A stretch of DNA of 64,000 nucleotides from Nocardia transvalensis NBRC 15921 (lineage in GTDB: Bacteria > Actinomycetota > Actinomycetes > Mycobacteriales > Mycobacteriaceae): contig NZ_BAGL01000128.1 in assembly GCF_000308875.1 (NCBI RefSeq), positions 124,001 to 188,000 of the forward strand. The letters are read 5' to 3'. The notes beneath the pieces were generated by a model. The model worked only from the letters and a program-made list of their open reading frames with translations. It ran no database searches and was not told where the DNA came from. The first letter of the stretch is position 1; every line of letters starts with the position of its first letter. Positions 7,528 to 16,576 of the stretch are shown one piece after another. A program made the position numbers and the translations under genes.

Positions 7528-8411
7528 GCGCCGCTTCGGTGCCGTCGCGGCGGTGGTGTGTTCGTTGGTATGGCGTTCGATGCGTTCGATGTAGGCGCGG
7601 CGGCTGTCGGTGTCGATGCCGGTCAGCGCCCGGCGGTCGTCGACGAGTCGGCGGACACGGTTTTCGATGAAGCTGGGCACCAGGGCTTGCACTGCCGACC
7701 AGCCCGGTGCCAACCACCCTGGGACCGATACGGTTTCGGGGCGACGCCGGACGCTGTCGACGACGGCGCGGGCGACGTCCTCGGGGTCGACGGTCGGCAG
7801 GCCTTTGCCCAGGGTCGCTCCGGAGGACAGTTCGGTGCGCACCGCCGAGGGCAGCACTGCGGTGACGGTGACGCCGGTGCCGGCGTATTCGCGGCGCGCG
7901 GCCAGCGACAGACCGAGGGCGGCGAATTTCGAACCGTTGTAGGTCACCATGCCCGGGATCGGGATCATCCCGGCCATGGAGGCGACATTGACGATGTGGC
8001 CGCGACGGGCATCGACCATGCCGGGCAGTACCGCGCGCATACCGTTGATCACCCCGCGCACGTTGACATCGAGGATCAGGTCGGTGGTGGCCTCGGTTTC
8101 CTCGGTGAAGCTGCCCAGTGGCATGACTCCGGCATTGTTGACCAGGACATCGAGACGTCCTTCGGCACCGATGACCTCGGTGAGGAATTCACGCCACGAC
8201 TCCGCGCTGGTGACGTCCAAGCGCGCGCGCTTGCGCAGTGCGGGATCGACGCGGCGGTGGCCGTGGCGACATCGGTGTCGACGTCGCCGATCCACACCCG
8301 GGCGCCTTCGGCGCTGAACGCTCGGGCGGTCGCGGCACCGATGCCGCGGCCGCCGCCGGTGATCACGACGACAGCGCCGTGCAGGTCGATTCGGGACTTG
8401 CCAGACATCAT
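7453..8411 (-). pseudogene. Short-chain dehydrogenase with a frameshift and altered C-terminus
   Basis: The first frame (from the ATG pair at 8411/8408) has the Rossmann motif VVITGGGRGIGAATARAF. At about 8235, within a GCGCGCGC run, the frame shifts; the next frame carries RLDVLVNNAGVMPLGSF, IVNVASMAGMIPIPGM and the catalytic YNGSK, followed by the rest of a classical SDR. A one-base slip in the GC run could be a sequencing error. The C-terminus continues into DNA that belongs to the serine-recombinase relic, so the original end is probably lost. It is the last gene of the operon running from the TetR gene at 13297, where it could oxidise or reduce an alcohol/ketone related to the monooxygenase substrate. 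Confidence 0.7.
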
Positions 8412-8430
8412 CGTCCTTGCTTCTCGAGTT

Positions 8431-9933
8431 TCAGAGGGTGATCGTTGCCGCCGCCGCGGTGTTGTCCGCGGTCGAGGTGATCAGGAAGTCGCGGTCGTCG
8501 GGTTCGGTGAGCATGCCGGTCATCGTCTTGCGGTCGAACGGCCACAGGTCGATGGTGTTGCGGTCGGTGAAGTACCAGGAGTTGCAGCCGGTGTTCCATA
8601 CCGTCGGGCCCATCGCCTCGGCGACGGCGTCGTTGAACCGGGCCGTCGCCGCCTCGGTGACTTCGACGGTGTCGAGTTCGCCGGTGGCGAACCGGTGCAG
8701 CCAGCGGGTGATGTATCGGGCGGTCAGCTCAGCGGAGTACTGCAGCGAGATCGATCCGGTCGGCGAGTTCGGTCCGAGCACGGTGAACAGGTTCGGGAAC
8801 CCGGGGACCGCTGTCATCCGGTAGGCGCGTGGGCCTTTCGCCCAGGCCTGGTCGATGGTGACGCCGTCGCGGCCGCGCAGGTTCATCGGCCGCATGTAGT
8901 TGTGCGGGTGGAAACCCGTGGCGAAGACGATGACATCGACGGCACGTTCGCGCCCGTCGGCGGTGCGGATGCCGGTCGGGGTGATCTCGGTGATCTTCTC
9001 GGTGACCAGCTCGGCGTTGTCGGCCTGGATGGCCCGGTAGTAGGTACCGGAGATCACCTGCCGTTTGCACAGTGGCTCATAGTCCGGCGTCAGCGCCGCC
9101 CGCAGGTCCTTGTCGCGAACCTGGGCACGCAGCGACAACCGAGCGAGCCCTTGCAGGGCGCGCCGCCGCCAGGTCGGGCGCAACACCACGTCGGCGAGGA
9201 TTCCCGACGCCCACAACGACGCCGAGTACACCCGATCATGCAACGCGGGTGATGCCGCGAGCAGCTGTGTCACCAGCCGGGATTGGGCCAAGCCCATCGG
9301 CGCCCACAGCACCCATTGCGGAGTGCGAGTGAACTGGAGCAGCGTCGCCGCGCCCGGCTGTAGGGCCGAAACCACCTGCACGCCGGTCGAACCCGAGCCG
9401 ATCACCGCGATCCGCCTGCCCTCGGTGACGATCGCCTCGTCCCAGCGGGCGGTGTGCACGACAGAGCCTTCGAAACCGTCGAGCCCCGGCAGGTCCGGAG
9501 TGTACGGGTGATGCAGGACCCCGGTCGCGGCGATCACGAAGTCGGCCCGCAACTCCGTACCGTCGGCCACGGTGACAGTCCAGCGTCGACCGTCGAAGAC
9601 CGCGTCGGTGACCTCGCTGTTCAGGCGCAGGTGCTCGCGCAACCCGAAGCGGTCCACGACCTCGGCGTGGTAACGCTGAATCTCCGGGCCGGTCGCCCAC
9701 ACCCGGCTCCAATCCGGTTTGGGGGCGAACCCGAACTGGTAGAGCTGCGAGGGCACATCACAGGTCAACCCCGGGTAGCGGTTCCAGAACCACACCCCGC
9801 CGACATCGGCACCCTTCTCCAGGATCACGACATCGTCGAACCCTGCCTTCTTGAAGGTCGCCGCGGCCGAGATCCCAGCCACGCCGGCGCCGATGATGAT
9901 GATCTTCGGCACGCGAATCGGCTTGCTTGCCAT
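8431..9933 (-). CDS. Baeyer-Villiger-type flavin monooxygenase
   Basis: 500 residues. The FAD Rossmann motif GAGVAG is at residues 15-20, the NADPH Rossmann motif GSGSTG at 179-184, and the Baeyer-Villiger fingerprint F154-x-G-xxx-H160-xxx-W164-D lies between them (FEGSVVHTARW). FATGFH follows late in the protein, as in related monooxygenases. Such cytosolic enzymes insert oxygen next to a carbonyl, turning ketones into esters or lactones, or oxidise heteroatoms. Between acyl-CoA synthetase (30 bases upstream) and SDR (19 bases downstream) it is the central catalyst of the operon. The set resembles the mycobacterial mymA locus (MymA monooxygenase, SDR, FadD13, LipR). Substrate unknown. Confidence 0.9.
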   Translation of the reverse strand: MASKPIRVPKIIIIGAGVAGISAAATFKKAGFDDVVILEKGADVGGVWFWNRYPGLTCDVPSQLYQFGFAPKPDWSRVWATGPEIQRYHAEVVDRFGLREHLRLNSEVTDAVFDGRRWTVTVADGTELRADFVIAATGVLHHPYTPDLPGLDGFEGSVVHTARWDEAIVTEGRRIAVIGSGSTGVQVVSALQPGAATLLQFTRTPQWVLWAPMGLAQSRLVTQLLAASPALHDRVYSASLWASGILADVVLRPTWRRRALQGLARLSLRAQVRDKDLRAALTPDYEPLCKRQVISGTYYRAIQADNAELVTEKITEITPTGIRTADGRERAVDVIVFATGFHPHNYMRPMNLRGRDGVTIDQAWAKGPRAYRMTAVPGFPNLFTVLGPNSPTGSISLQYSAELTARYITRWLHRFATGELDTVEVTEAATARFNDAVAEAMGPTVWNTGCNSWYFTDRNTIDLWPFDRKTMTGMLTEPDDRDFLITSTADNTAAAATITL

Positions 9934-9963
9934 CAGTTTTCGCCTTTCGAACGTCGCCGGTGT

Positions 9964-11616
9964 TCAGGAACCGGCCATCGCGTGCAGTTTCGCCCGCAGG
10001 ACCTTGCCGCTGGCGTTGCGTGGAATCTCGTCGAGGACGACGAACCGTTTGGGCACCTTGTAGCGCTCGAGACCTTCGCGCACATGCTGTTTGAGCGCGT
10101 CCTGGCTTGGCGCGAGAGCACCCGGTGCCAGCACGACGAACGCGTTGAGGACTTGCCCGAACTCGGTATCGGGGACACCGATCACGACCGCGTCGGTGAT
10201 ATCGGGGTGGGCCGCGAGGCGGTCTTCGACCTCGCCGGGGAAGATATTCTCCCCACCGGAGACGATCATGTCGTCGGCGCGGCCGTCGATGAACAACCTG
10301 CGCTCAACGTCGAAATGCCCCATGTCGCCGGTGGAGACATGTCCGTCGATGACCTCCTTGGCGGACATCTTCCCCGCGGGGTCGGGGGTGTAGCCGGTGT
10401 ATTCCAGACCGCTACGCACGAAGATCTCCCCGGTCTCGCCCGGCGCGGCCTCGGTGCGGTCGGTGCGCAGGATTCGCACCGATACGCCCAGTGAGGTCCG
10501 GCCGGCCGTGTCGGGGGCGGCGACGAGATCGGCGGGAGTCGCGATCGTGACCAGACCGGCTTCGGTCGAGCCGTACCCGTTGACCAGGATCGGGCCGAAT
10601 GCCTCGATCAGCTTCGAGATCGTGGCCGGTGAGATCGGTGCCGCTCCGGTCACGATGACCCGCAGCGCCGAACGTGCCGTGCGGTGGTCGGTCAGTCCGG
10701 GCGCGGCGAGCAGTCGTTGCAGCATGACCGGTACCGCCATCACCACGGTGACCTGGTGGCGGGCGATGTCGTCGAGCGCGGTGGCGGCGTCGAAGCGGCG
10801 ACGGCACACCGCTGTGCCGCCCAAGGCCAGCGGACCCAGCAGCGACAACAGCCCGAAGCCGTGGAACATCGGCGGCGCGACCAACACCCGGTCGGTGGAC
10901 CGCAGGCGCAGGATCGCCATCGCCGTGAGCGTCAGCAGCACGATCGCGCGCGGCTTGACCGCGCGCGGGACACCTTTGGCCAGGCCGGTGGTGCCCGAGG
11001 TCAGCAAAGTCAGTTTGACCGGGTGGCGCACCCGTGGCGGTGCGGGATGGCTGCGTGCGGCCAGATCATCCAACGTCGGCAGGCCGGTGAGCTCGGCAGG
11101 CCGATCACACCACGCCAGCACCCGCAGCCCCGTGAAGTTCGCCTCCTCGACGGTCACGGCGTATTCGTCGTCGTAGATCAGCACATCCGGGTTGTGCCGG
11201 GCCAGGATCGCCTGCAACTGCGCGGCGGGCAGTTCGGTGTTGATGAAGATCAGCTCCGCGCCCAGCTGTGCCCCCGCGGCCATCGCCTCGGCGAACCCGC
11301 GATGGTTGCGGCAGATGATGCCCACCGATCGCGGCGGCGTCGCGCACGCGGCATACAGGGCTGCGGCGATGGCTTCGGCTCGTTGTTGCAAGTGCCGGTA
11401 GGTCAGCTCGCCGGAGTCGTCGATGATCGCGACCTTGTCCGGATGGCGAATCGCGGTGGCGGCCAACAGCGTCGCCGGTGTTGGACCGTACCGGTGGAAG
11501 CTACGCGCCAACGCGGCGGCCTTGCGTGGGCCGACCGGGGCAAGCATGCCCGACGACAGGACCGCCGGGATCGCCGAACCCCACTGACGCACACTGTGAC
11601 TCAGGTCAGCCGACAT
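9964..11616 (-). CDS. Acyl-CoA synthetase (AMP-forming, FadD-type)
   Basis: 550 residues with the motifs of the adenylate-forming family in order: the phosphate loop LLTSGTTGLAKGVPR near residue 200, NGYGSTEAG near 350, STGDMGHFDVERRLFIDGR near 420, SGGENIFPGEVEDRL, and the C-terminal catalytic PRNASGKVLRAKL. It activates a carboxylic acid to its CoA thioester through an acyl-AMP. The start ATG overlaps the end of the upstream SDR gene by 11 bases, showing translational coupling. In this operon it would activate the acid released when the monooxygenase-made ester is hydrolysed, feeding beta-oxidation; that role is inferred from context. Confidence 0.92.
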   Translation of the reverse strand: MSADLSHSVRQWGSAIPAVLSSGMLAPVGPRKAAALARSFHRYGPTPATLLAATAIRHPDKVAIIDDSGELTYRHLQQRAEAIAAALYAACATPPRSVGIICRNHRGFAEAMAAGAQLGAELIFINTELPAAQLQAILARHNPDVLIYDDEYAVTVEEANFTGLRVLAWCDRPAELTGLPTLDDLAARSHPAPPRVRHPVKLTLLTSGTTGLAKGVPRAVKPRAIVLLTLTAMAILRLRSTDRVLVAPPMFHGFGLLSLLGPLALGGTAVCRRRFDAATALDDIARHQVTVVMAVPVMLQRLLAAPGLTDHRTARSALRVIVTGAAPISPATISKLIEAFGPILVNGYGSTEAGLVTIATPADLVAAPDTAGRTSLGVSVRILRTDRTEAAPGETGEIFVRSGLEYTGYTPDPAGKMSAKEVIDGHVSTGDMGHFDVERRLFIDGRADDMIVSGGENIFPGEVEDRLAAHPDITDAVVIGVPDTEFGQVLNAFVVLAPGALAPSQDALKQHVREGLERYKVPKRFVVLDEIPRNASGKVLRAKLHAMAGS

Positions 11617-12616
11617 CCGTGCGCACCTGCCCGTTGTTTACCGAGGTGGTGACCGACGCCGGCGGTGCACCGGCCCCGGCCGAGGCCGCCGCAGCGGGCG
11701 GGCGCAACCGTGACAGCGAGGCCTCGGTGTCACCGAGGTGGCGGAAAATCCACTCGACGAGCCGCTCCAGCGGCCACCGGAACACCGTGGCGCTGATCGC
11801 CGACGGGAACCCATAGGCCGGGGTCATTGTGCGCGGCTTTCGCACCACCGCCTTGGCCAGTATCTTCGCCGCATCATCCGGGGTCTGACCGGGCAAGACG
11901 CGCATCCACCGGCTCGGGGCGCTCATCCTGGTGTGCAGCAAACCGCCGTAGAACGTGGTCAAGGTGACCCCGTCGGCCCGGGCCTCCATGGCCACCGCGC
12001 GCATCCACCAGTCGAAGGCCAGTTTCGACGACAGGTAGAACCCCCATTTGGGCACACTGGGGAACATGATCCCCACGGTCGACACATTGACGATGTGCCC
12101 GCGACCGCGTGCCCGCATCCCCGGCAGCAACGCCAGCGTGAGCCGCATCGGGCCGAGGTAATTCGCGCCGGTGGTGGCGGTGAGGTCCTTGGGACGGTCG
12201 TAGGACAGATGGATCGACCGGCGCAACGACTTGCCCGCGTTGTGGATCAACACGTCGACCTCACCCAGGTCGTAACGCACCGACGCCGCGAACTCCGCCA
12301 CCGACTGCTCGTCGGTGAGGTCGAGACGGTAGGGATAGGCCTGCCCACCCGCGGCCTCGATCTCCTCGGCCACCTCGAGCAGCCGATCCATCGACCGAGC
12401 CGCGACCACGACCCGGGCACCGGCGGCGGCGAACCAGCGCGCGGTCGCCGCACCGACGCCGAACGAGGCCCCCGTGATCACGACCACCTTGCCCTCGACC
12501 TCACGGCGCAGCGCCGCCTGGCCGCGCAACCCGCGCGGACCGATGACCCACGCGACCGCTCGCGCCAACGGTGTCTCGGCGATCCGTGCGGGACCGGCGG
12601 GCAGAACATCAGACAT
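11606..12616 (-). CDS. Short-chain dehydrogenase/reductase
   Basis: 336 residues. The cofactor motif VVITGASFGVGAATARWF is near residue 45, DVLIHNAGKS near 125, and the catalytic Ser and Tyr-x3-Lys pair appear as IVNVSTVG and YLSSK. An N-terminal extension of about 40 residues and a C-terminal amphipathic tail make it longer than a minimal SDR, as in mycobacterial SDRs of mymA-type operons. It probably interconverts an alcohol and a ketone for the monooxygenase pathway. It starts six bases after the TetR gene stop and overlaps the acyl-CoA synthetase, so all are one transcript. Confidence 0.88.
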   Translation of the reverse strand: MSDVLPAGPARIAETPLARAVAWVIGPRGLRGQAALRREVEGKVVVITGASFGVGAATARWFAAAGARVVVAARSMDRLLEVAEEIEAAGGQAYPYRLDLTDEQSVAEFAASVRYDLGEVDVLIHNAGKSLRRSIHLSYDRPKDLTATTGANYLGPMRLTLALLPGMRARGRGHIVNVSTVGIMFPSVPKWGFYLSSKLAFDWWMRAVAMEARADGVTLTTFYGGLLHTRMSAPSRWMRVLPGQTPDDAAKILAKAVVRKPRTMTPAYGFPSAISATVFRWPLERLVEWIFRHLGDTEASLSRLRPPAAAASAGAGAPPASVTTSVNNGQVRTDVG

Positions 12617-12622
12617 CAGTGA

Positions 12623-13297
12623 TCACTCCGTGGTCTTCGACATGGCGGACAGCGGGCCGAGGAAGGCCGCGATCTGCGGATCCGACAGCGTGGCATCGAT
12701 CGCCCGCTGGGCCAGCTCGATACTCGGGTCGGAGCGCAGCGCGGCCAGGACCGTGCCGAACAGGTTGCCGACAACCAGCTCTTTGACCTGCTCACGACTG
12801 ATCTCGCGGGTGCGCATCCAATGCAGCACCAACCCCTCGATGAACGACACGAATCCGCTCAATCCGGCACGCAGCACCGGCGAGGAATCCGCCCCGGTCA
12901 CCTCCACCATCAGTGCCTCGGTCAGCTGCGCCTTGCGACGGTCCCGGATCTCGCGGACCTCGGCGTCGGCGACATCGGCGAACAGCGCCTCGAACGCGCG
13001 TGGCTGATGCTCGGCCTCATCCAGCAGCCGATCGACTCCGCGGTTCAACCGATCCAGTGCCGGCCCGCGCAACGCCAGCAGATCGCCCCAGAACTCCTCG
13101 GCGGCGTGTTCGAGAACCGCGAGGTAGAAGCCTCGTTTCCCGCCGAAGTGATAGCTGATCGAGCCTGCCGCCACCCCCAGGGAACGCGCCAGGTCCACGA
13201 TCGAGACCTCCTCGTAGCGCTGACTGCTGAACGCGGACTTCCCCGCTCTCAGCAGCGCGGCCCGAGACGCGTCGCCACGCCGATTGCCGACCACCAC
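12623..13297 (-). CDS. TetR-family repressor of the monooxygenase operon and lipase
   Basis: 224 residues. The N-terminal HTH is clear: AALLRAGKSAFSSQRYEEVS, IVDLARSLGVAAGSISYHFG, KRGFYLAVLEH. The C-terminal ligand-binding domain is helical and longer than average. The start is GTG 13297 or GTG 13294, behind GGAGG. It is the first gene of its operon, so it represses its own transcript and the genes behind it. Four near-perfect dyads TTGAAT-N3-ATTCAA flank its start and the divergent lipase start and are its likely operators. The inducer may be the ketone, ester or acyl-CoA of the pathway; this is inference. Confidence 0.92.
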   Translation of the reverse strand: MVVGNRRGDASRAALLRAGKSAFSSQRYEEVSIVDLARSLGVAAGSISYHFGGKRGFYLAVLEHAAEEFWGDLLALRGPALDRLNRGVDRLLDEAEHQPRAFEALFADVADAEVREIRDRRKAQLTEALMVEVTGADSSPVLRAGLSGFVSFIEGLVLHWMRTREISREQVKELVVGNLFGTVLAALRSDPSIELAQRAIDATLSDPQIAAFLGPLSAMSKTTE

Positions 13298-13309
13298 ACC
13301 CTCCAGGAT

Positions 13310-13324
13310 TTGAATCGAATTCAG
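13310..13324. promoter_or_regulatory. TetR operator O1
   Basis: TTGAATCGAATTCAG, one mismatch from TTGAAT-N3-ATTCAA, 13 bases upstream of the TetR start codon, where bound protein would block the leftward transcript. Confidence 0.75.
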
Positions 13325-13364
13325 TAAGTCGATGCTAGAGGTGCATCGAGCGCGCGGTCAAGAT

Positions 13365-13381
13365 CTTGAATTGCATTCAAG
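13365..13381. promoter_or_regulatory. TetR operator O2
   Basis: CTTGAATTGCATTCAAG is a perfect dyad extended to seven bases per arm with a three-base centre. It lies mid-way between the divergent genes. Confidence 0.8.
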
Positions 13382-13436
13382 TTATTGCTTTCAGTGGTCG
13401 ATGTGACCGTTGACACAGTCGTGATCGTCTGTGATT

Positions 13437-13451
13437 CTGAATCGCATTCAA
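13437..13451. promoter_or_regulatory. TetR operator O3
   Basis: CTGAATCGCATTCAA matches the dyad with one mismatch. Its centre is 16 bases from that of O4, so the two could be bound by adjacent dimers. Confidence 0.75.
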
Positions 13452-13452
13452 A

Positions 13453-13467
13453 TTGAATTCGATTCAA
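13453..13467. promoter_or_regulatory. TetR operator O4
   Basis: TTGAATTCGATTCAA is a perfect dyad 13 bases upstream of the chosen lipase start at 13480. It overlaps a further in-frame ATG at 13453, which argues against that upstream start. Confidence 0.8.
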
Positions 13468-13479
13468 ATGGGGTGTCGG

Positions 13480-14901
13480 ATGATAGGGAAGTCCAGGTCG
13501 CAGCGTCGTCGAGCCGGTATCGAGCGGCTACGGTTGCGGTGGGGTCGCCGTCTACGCGGCGCGCGGCGCGGGACCGTTGCCGTGGTAGCGGTGCTGGTCG
13601 CGGCTGCCGCGGTGACCAGCGTGCCGCCGGCCGTCGCCGCACCCGACACGGGGTCGGCGTCCGGCTCCTCTCGGCCACAGGACTTCTACCTTCCGCCCAG
13701 CCCGCTGCCCGCGGCCGCGCCGGGCGCCGTCCTGCGCAGTCAGCGCTTCGACCTGGCACTGTCGCTGCCCGGCCAGGACGGTCGTCCGGTTCCCGCCGAA
13801 GCGACTCGGATCATGTACCTCAGCGCCGATACCCACGACCAGCCCGCCGCGGTGACCGGCATGTACCTGGAACCGACGCTGCCGTGGAACGGGCCCGGAC
13901 CGCGACCGCTGGTAGCGGTCGCACCCGGAACCCAGGGGCAGGGCGATCAGTGCGCGCCGTCGAAGGGTTTCGCGGAGCTGATGCACTACAACTTCCCGCT
14001 CGACCTGTGGGCCAGCTACGAAATCATCACCGCTTACGCGCTTGTGGCCCGTGGCATGGCCGTGGTGATGACCGACTACTACGGCATGGGCACACCCGCC
14101 GTGCACGACTACATCAACCGGGTCTCCGAAGCGCACGCCGTCCTCGATTCCGTGCGTGCGGCACGGTCACTCACCGGGATCGACCGACCGGCGGCGATCT
14201 TCGGGTACTCCCAGGGCGGGGGAGCCGCGGCGGCCGCTGCCGAACTGCAGGGTGACTACGCCCCCGAACTCGACATCGTCGGCACCTACACCGGCGCCCC
14301 ACCCGCCGACCCGCGTGCGACGCTCGGTGGAAGCGAGGTGATCAACGGCATCGTGCCAGGCGTAATCGGCGGCGCCGCACCGGGTTTGGTCGGTTACGTG
14401 CTCAACGGCATGGTCGCCGACTATCCGGAGATCAGGCCGGTGGTCGATCGGAACATCAGCCCGGCAGGGCGCACCATGCTGAACGAACTCGCCACTACCT
14501 GCGTCGCCGAAGCGGGCTTCCGCACCCTGTTCAGGCCCCTGAGCTGGTACACCGACGGCGGCCGTCCGATCGACCGAATCCTCGACGAGTCGCCGGAGGC
14601 GAAAAGGATCGTCGACGAACAACGCATCGGCGGACTGGAACCGACAGCGCCCGTCCTGATCGCCGGCGGCACCAATGACGACACCATCCCGTACCCGCAG
14701 GTGCGCCAACTGGCCGTGGACTGGTGCCGGCAGGGTGCCACGGTCCAACTCGACACCACGGCTTGGCTTCCGCCTCTGCTGCCGAGTCTGGCCGTCGGGC
14801 ACCTCCTCGAGTACCTGCCCGCAGTGGTCGCTGCCCACGACTGGATCACCCAACGCTTCGCCGGCGCCCCAGCACCCAGCAACTGCAACACGCTGCCGTG
14901 A
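13480..14901 (+). CDS. Secreted lipase of the secretory lipase (LIP) family
   Basis: From ATG 13480 the protein has 473 residues; starts at 13468 or 13453 are in frame but lie in or next to operator O4. An Arg-rich N-terminus is followed by a hydrophobic stretch (residues 32-48) and a cleavage-like AVAA-PD near 53, a typical Sec signal. The nucleophile elbow is GYSQGG with Ser244, and residues 193-205 (MAVVMTDYYGMGT) match the family. Late in the protein PVLIAGGTNDDTIPY carries the probable catalytic Asp. It cleaves esters outside the cell. The shared operators suggest it is induced with the Baeyer-Villiger operon and supplies or removes an ester of that pathway. Confidence 0.88.
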   Translation: MIGKSRSQRRRAGIERLRLRWGRRLRGARRGTVAVVAVLVAAAAVTSVPPAVAAPDTGSASGSSRPQDFYLPPSPLPAAAPGAVLRSQRFDLALSLPGQDGRPVPAEATRIMYLSADTHDQPAAVTGMYLEPTLPWNGPGPRPLVAVAPGTQGQGDQCAPSKGFAELMHYNFPLDLWASYEIITAYALVARGMAVVMTDYYGMGTPAVHDYINRVSEAHAVLDSVRAARSLTGIDRPAAIFGYSQGGGAAAAAAELQGDYAPELDIVGTYTGAPPADPRATLGGSEVINGIVPGVIGGAAPGLVGYVLNGMVADYPEIRPVVDRNISPAGRTMLNELATTCVAEAGFRTLFRPLSWYTDGGRPIDRILDESPEAKRIVDEQRIGGLEPTAPVLIAGGTNDDTIPYPQVRQLAVDWCRQGATVQLDTTAWLPPLLPSLAVGHLLEYLPAVVAAHDWITQRFAGAPAPSNCNTLP

Positions 14902-14956
14902 CCGATACCACGCCGGAGCCTGCTCTGAAGCCATGCGCGACCCGCCGCGGGGACAG

Positions 14957-15514
14957 TCAGGTCATCGCGGCGGACCTCGCGTCGCTCTGAGCATCCGCGA
15001 GTGAGGACCTGACGGTAGACCATGGGCTTCCCAGCCACGGAGCCGAGGGCTCGGCGACGCGCCCGCTTGCGTAGTGCAGAGAAGCAACCGCCAGCAGTCC
15101 GATGCGCTGCCGCCGGCCGCCGACGATCGCGGCCCACGCTCCGCTGCCGGTGGCGGCGGCGAGCAGCCCGATCAGTATCCCGGCGCTGCCGCGGCAGCCC
15201 ACCACGCTCCCGTGAGCCAGCCCGCCGCCGGGCAGCAGGGCACCGATCCCGCCCGGCAACACGATCCCGTCGACGAGCGGAACACCGGTCTCGCCCACGT
15301 CGGCCTGCTGGTCGCTGGGCGCCGCCGCGCCCCGGGCGATACCGCGCGACGGGTGTCGCTTTCGCGCGGTCGGCGGCTCGGTGGCCATGGCGGTGGCGGC
15401 GCCGACTTTGCCGCCGACTGCGGCGATGGAGTCGCGCAACGCGGTAAGGCGGTCGTGTCTGGAGAGCGCCGCCAACTCCGCGGGATCGAGTCGTAGGGAC
15501 TTGCTCACAGTCAA
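14957..15514 (-). CDS. Truncated ImuA'-like protein
   Basis: A frame of up to 185 residues beginning at TTG 15514 or GTG 15508. Its middle part, LPGGIGALLPGGGLAHGSVV then LIGLLAAATGSGAWAAIVGG and IGLLAVASLH, follows the RecA-like N-terminal core of mycobacterial ImuA' (Rv3395c type), a partner of the ImuB/DnaE2 mutagenic repair complex. After residue 140 similarity stops, and the ImuA' C-terminus is missing; no imuB gene is adjacent. I therefore read it as a truncated, probably non-functional copy. The identification rests on motif pattern only. Confidence 0.5.
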   Translation of the reverse strand: MTVSKSLRLDPAELAALSRHDRLTALRDSIAAVGGKVGAATAMATEPPTARKRHPSRGIARGAAAPSDQQADVGETGVPLVDGIVLPGGIGALLPGGGLAHGSVVGCRGSAGILIGLLAAATGSGAWAAIVGGRRQRIGLLAVASLHYASGRVAEPSAPWLGSPWSTVRSSLADAQSDARSAAMT

Positions 15515-15738
15515 TGTCTTGCGTCAAGGTCCTGGCAGGATCTGGTTGGTCACGCGGTTATGCCACGGCCTGTCGAAGATCACGTGAGAACGCGCGGTAA
15601 TGCCGATTATGTGGTGGTTCGCCTGCACGACACGAATCGTCGGCGCGCGCCGATGACAGGGTATTTGTGGCATGTAGCGAACTCGGACTGATCAGCTGCC
15701 CGCGGTGAGCCCGGCGCCGAACGTAGATACTGGCCGAC

Positions 15739-16491
15739 GTGGAAGACGTCGAAATCGTTGTCACCCATCACGAACGCGCGACCGTGCGGGTCGGTGAGGT
15801 GTTTCTGAAGATCGACGGTGATCCGGCGCGCATCGATGCCGAGGTCGAGGCGATGCTGTCGGCACCGATCCCGACCGCAAAGATCCTGTGGCGCAAGCCG
15901 TCCGTGCTTGCCCTCGCCGCACTTCCTGGAACCGCGCTCGGTCGGCTCGGCGAGCCGTCATCCGCATCCGCGACGGCGTGGGCCGCGGCGGGGGCAGCCC
16001 TGCGAATGCTGCACGACGCACCGTTGCCACCGCGGCGTGGTCGCACCCCGGAGCGGCTCGCCGCGGAACTCGGTGCCGAATGCGCGTGGCTGGTCACGAA
16101 CAGCGTCCTCCCTGCTGACATTGTCGCGCGCAACCGCCGGATCGCTGAGGTCGCGCTGCGGCCGTACCCACCGGTGTTCACCCACGGTGACCTCCAGCTC
16201 ACGCATGTATTCGTCGACGGAGACGAGATCACCGGGGTGCTCGATTGGTCCGAGGCGGCGCGTGGGGACGCCATGTACGACCTCGCCACATTGACCCTCG
16301 GGCATCCGGAACGCCTGACTGATGTGGTGTCGGGCTATGGCACAGGTGTGGACCTCGAAGTGATACGGGCTTGGTGGTCGTTACGAAGTCTGCGCGGCGT
16401 GCGCTGGCTGATCGGTCACGGCTTCGATCCCACCTCGCCAGGATGCGAAATCGATGTGCTCAGAGCCCAGGTACGGCGAGATCGATCGTGA
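15739..16491 (+). CDS. Aminoglycoside-phosphotransferase-like kinase
   Basis: 250 residues from a GTG start. The catalytic loop is present as FTHGDLQLTHVFVDG near residue 150, with the DxxxxH-type spacing of APH enzymes, and the metal-binding Asp follows in GVLDWSEAARGDAMYDLATL. The N-terminal lobe has a short strand set with a likely ATP-binding Lys in EVFLKIDGD. Family members phosphorylate aminoglycosides, macrolides, choline, homoserine or other small alcohols. No resistance or biosynthesis partner lies next to it, so the substrate cannot be named. A hairpin lies between it and the convergent esterase relic. Confidence 0.82.
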   Translation: MEDVEIVVTHHERATVRVGEVFLKIDGDPARIDAEVEAMLSAPIPTAKILWRKPSVLALAALPGTALGRLGEPSSASATAWAAAGAALRMLHDAPLPPRRGRTPERLAAELGAECAWLVTNSVLPADIVARNRRIAEVALRPYPPVFTHGDLQLTHVFVDGDEITGVLDWSEAARGDAMYDLATLTLGHPERLTDVVSGYGTGVDLEVIRAWWSLRSLRGVRWLIGHGFDPTSPGCEIDVLRAQVRRDRS

Positions 16492-16530
16492 GGAGCTGTA
16501 TCCGCTTGTGCCGCATCGCGCGCTGACCGA

Positions 16531-16549
16531 ACCCGCCGCAGCGGCGGGT
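16531..16549. terminator. Bidirectional terminator-like hairpin
   Basis: ACCCGCCGC and GCGGCGGGT form a perfect 9-bp inverted repeat around a single A between two convergent genes (stop at 16491 and stop at 16577). No T-run, as is common for high-GC actinobacteria. Confidence 0.55.
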
Positions 16550-16576
16550 CTGTGCTGCTGGTGATGGTTGATGGTT

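Noticed and set aside
7558..9252. 564-residue plus-strand open frame over the SDR and Baeyer-Villiger genes
   Set aside because: It is antisense to genes with clear motifs; its Gly/Asp/His/Arg-rich sequence is the usual shadow of high-GC codons and matches nothing.
10684..11652. Long plus-strand frame over the acyl-CoA synthetase gene
   Set aside because: Antisense shadow; Gln/Arg/Gly-rich without domain features.
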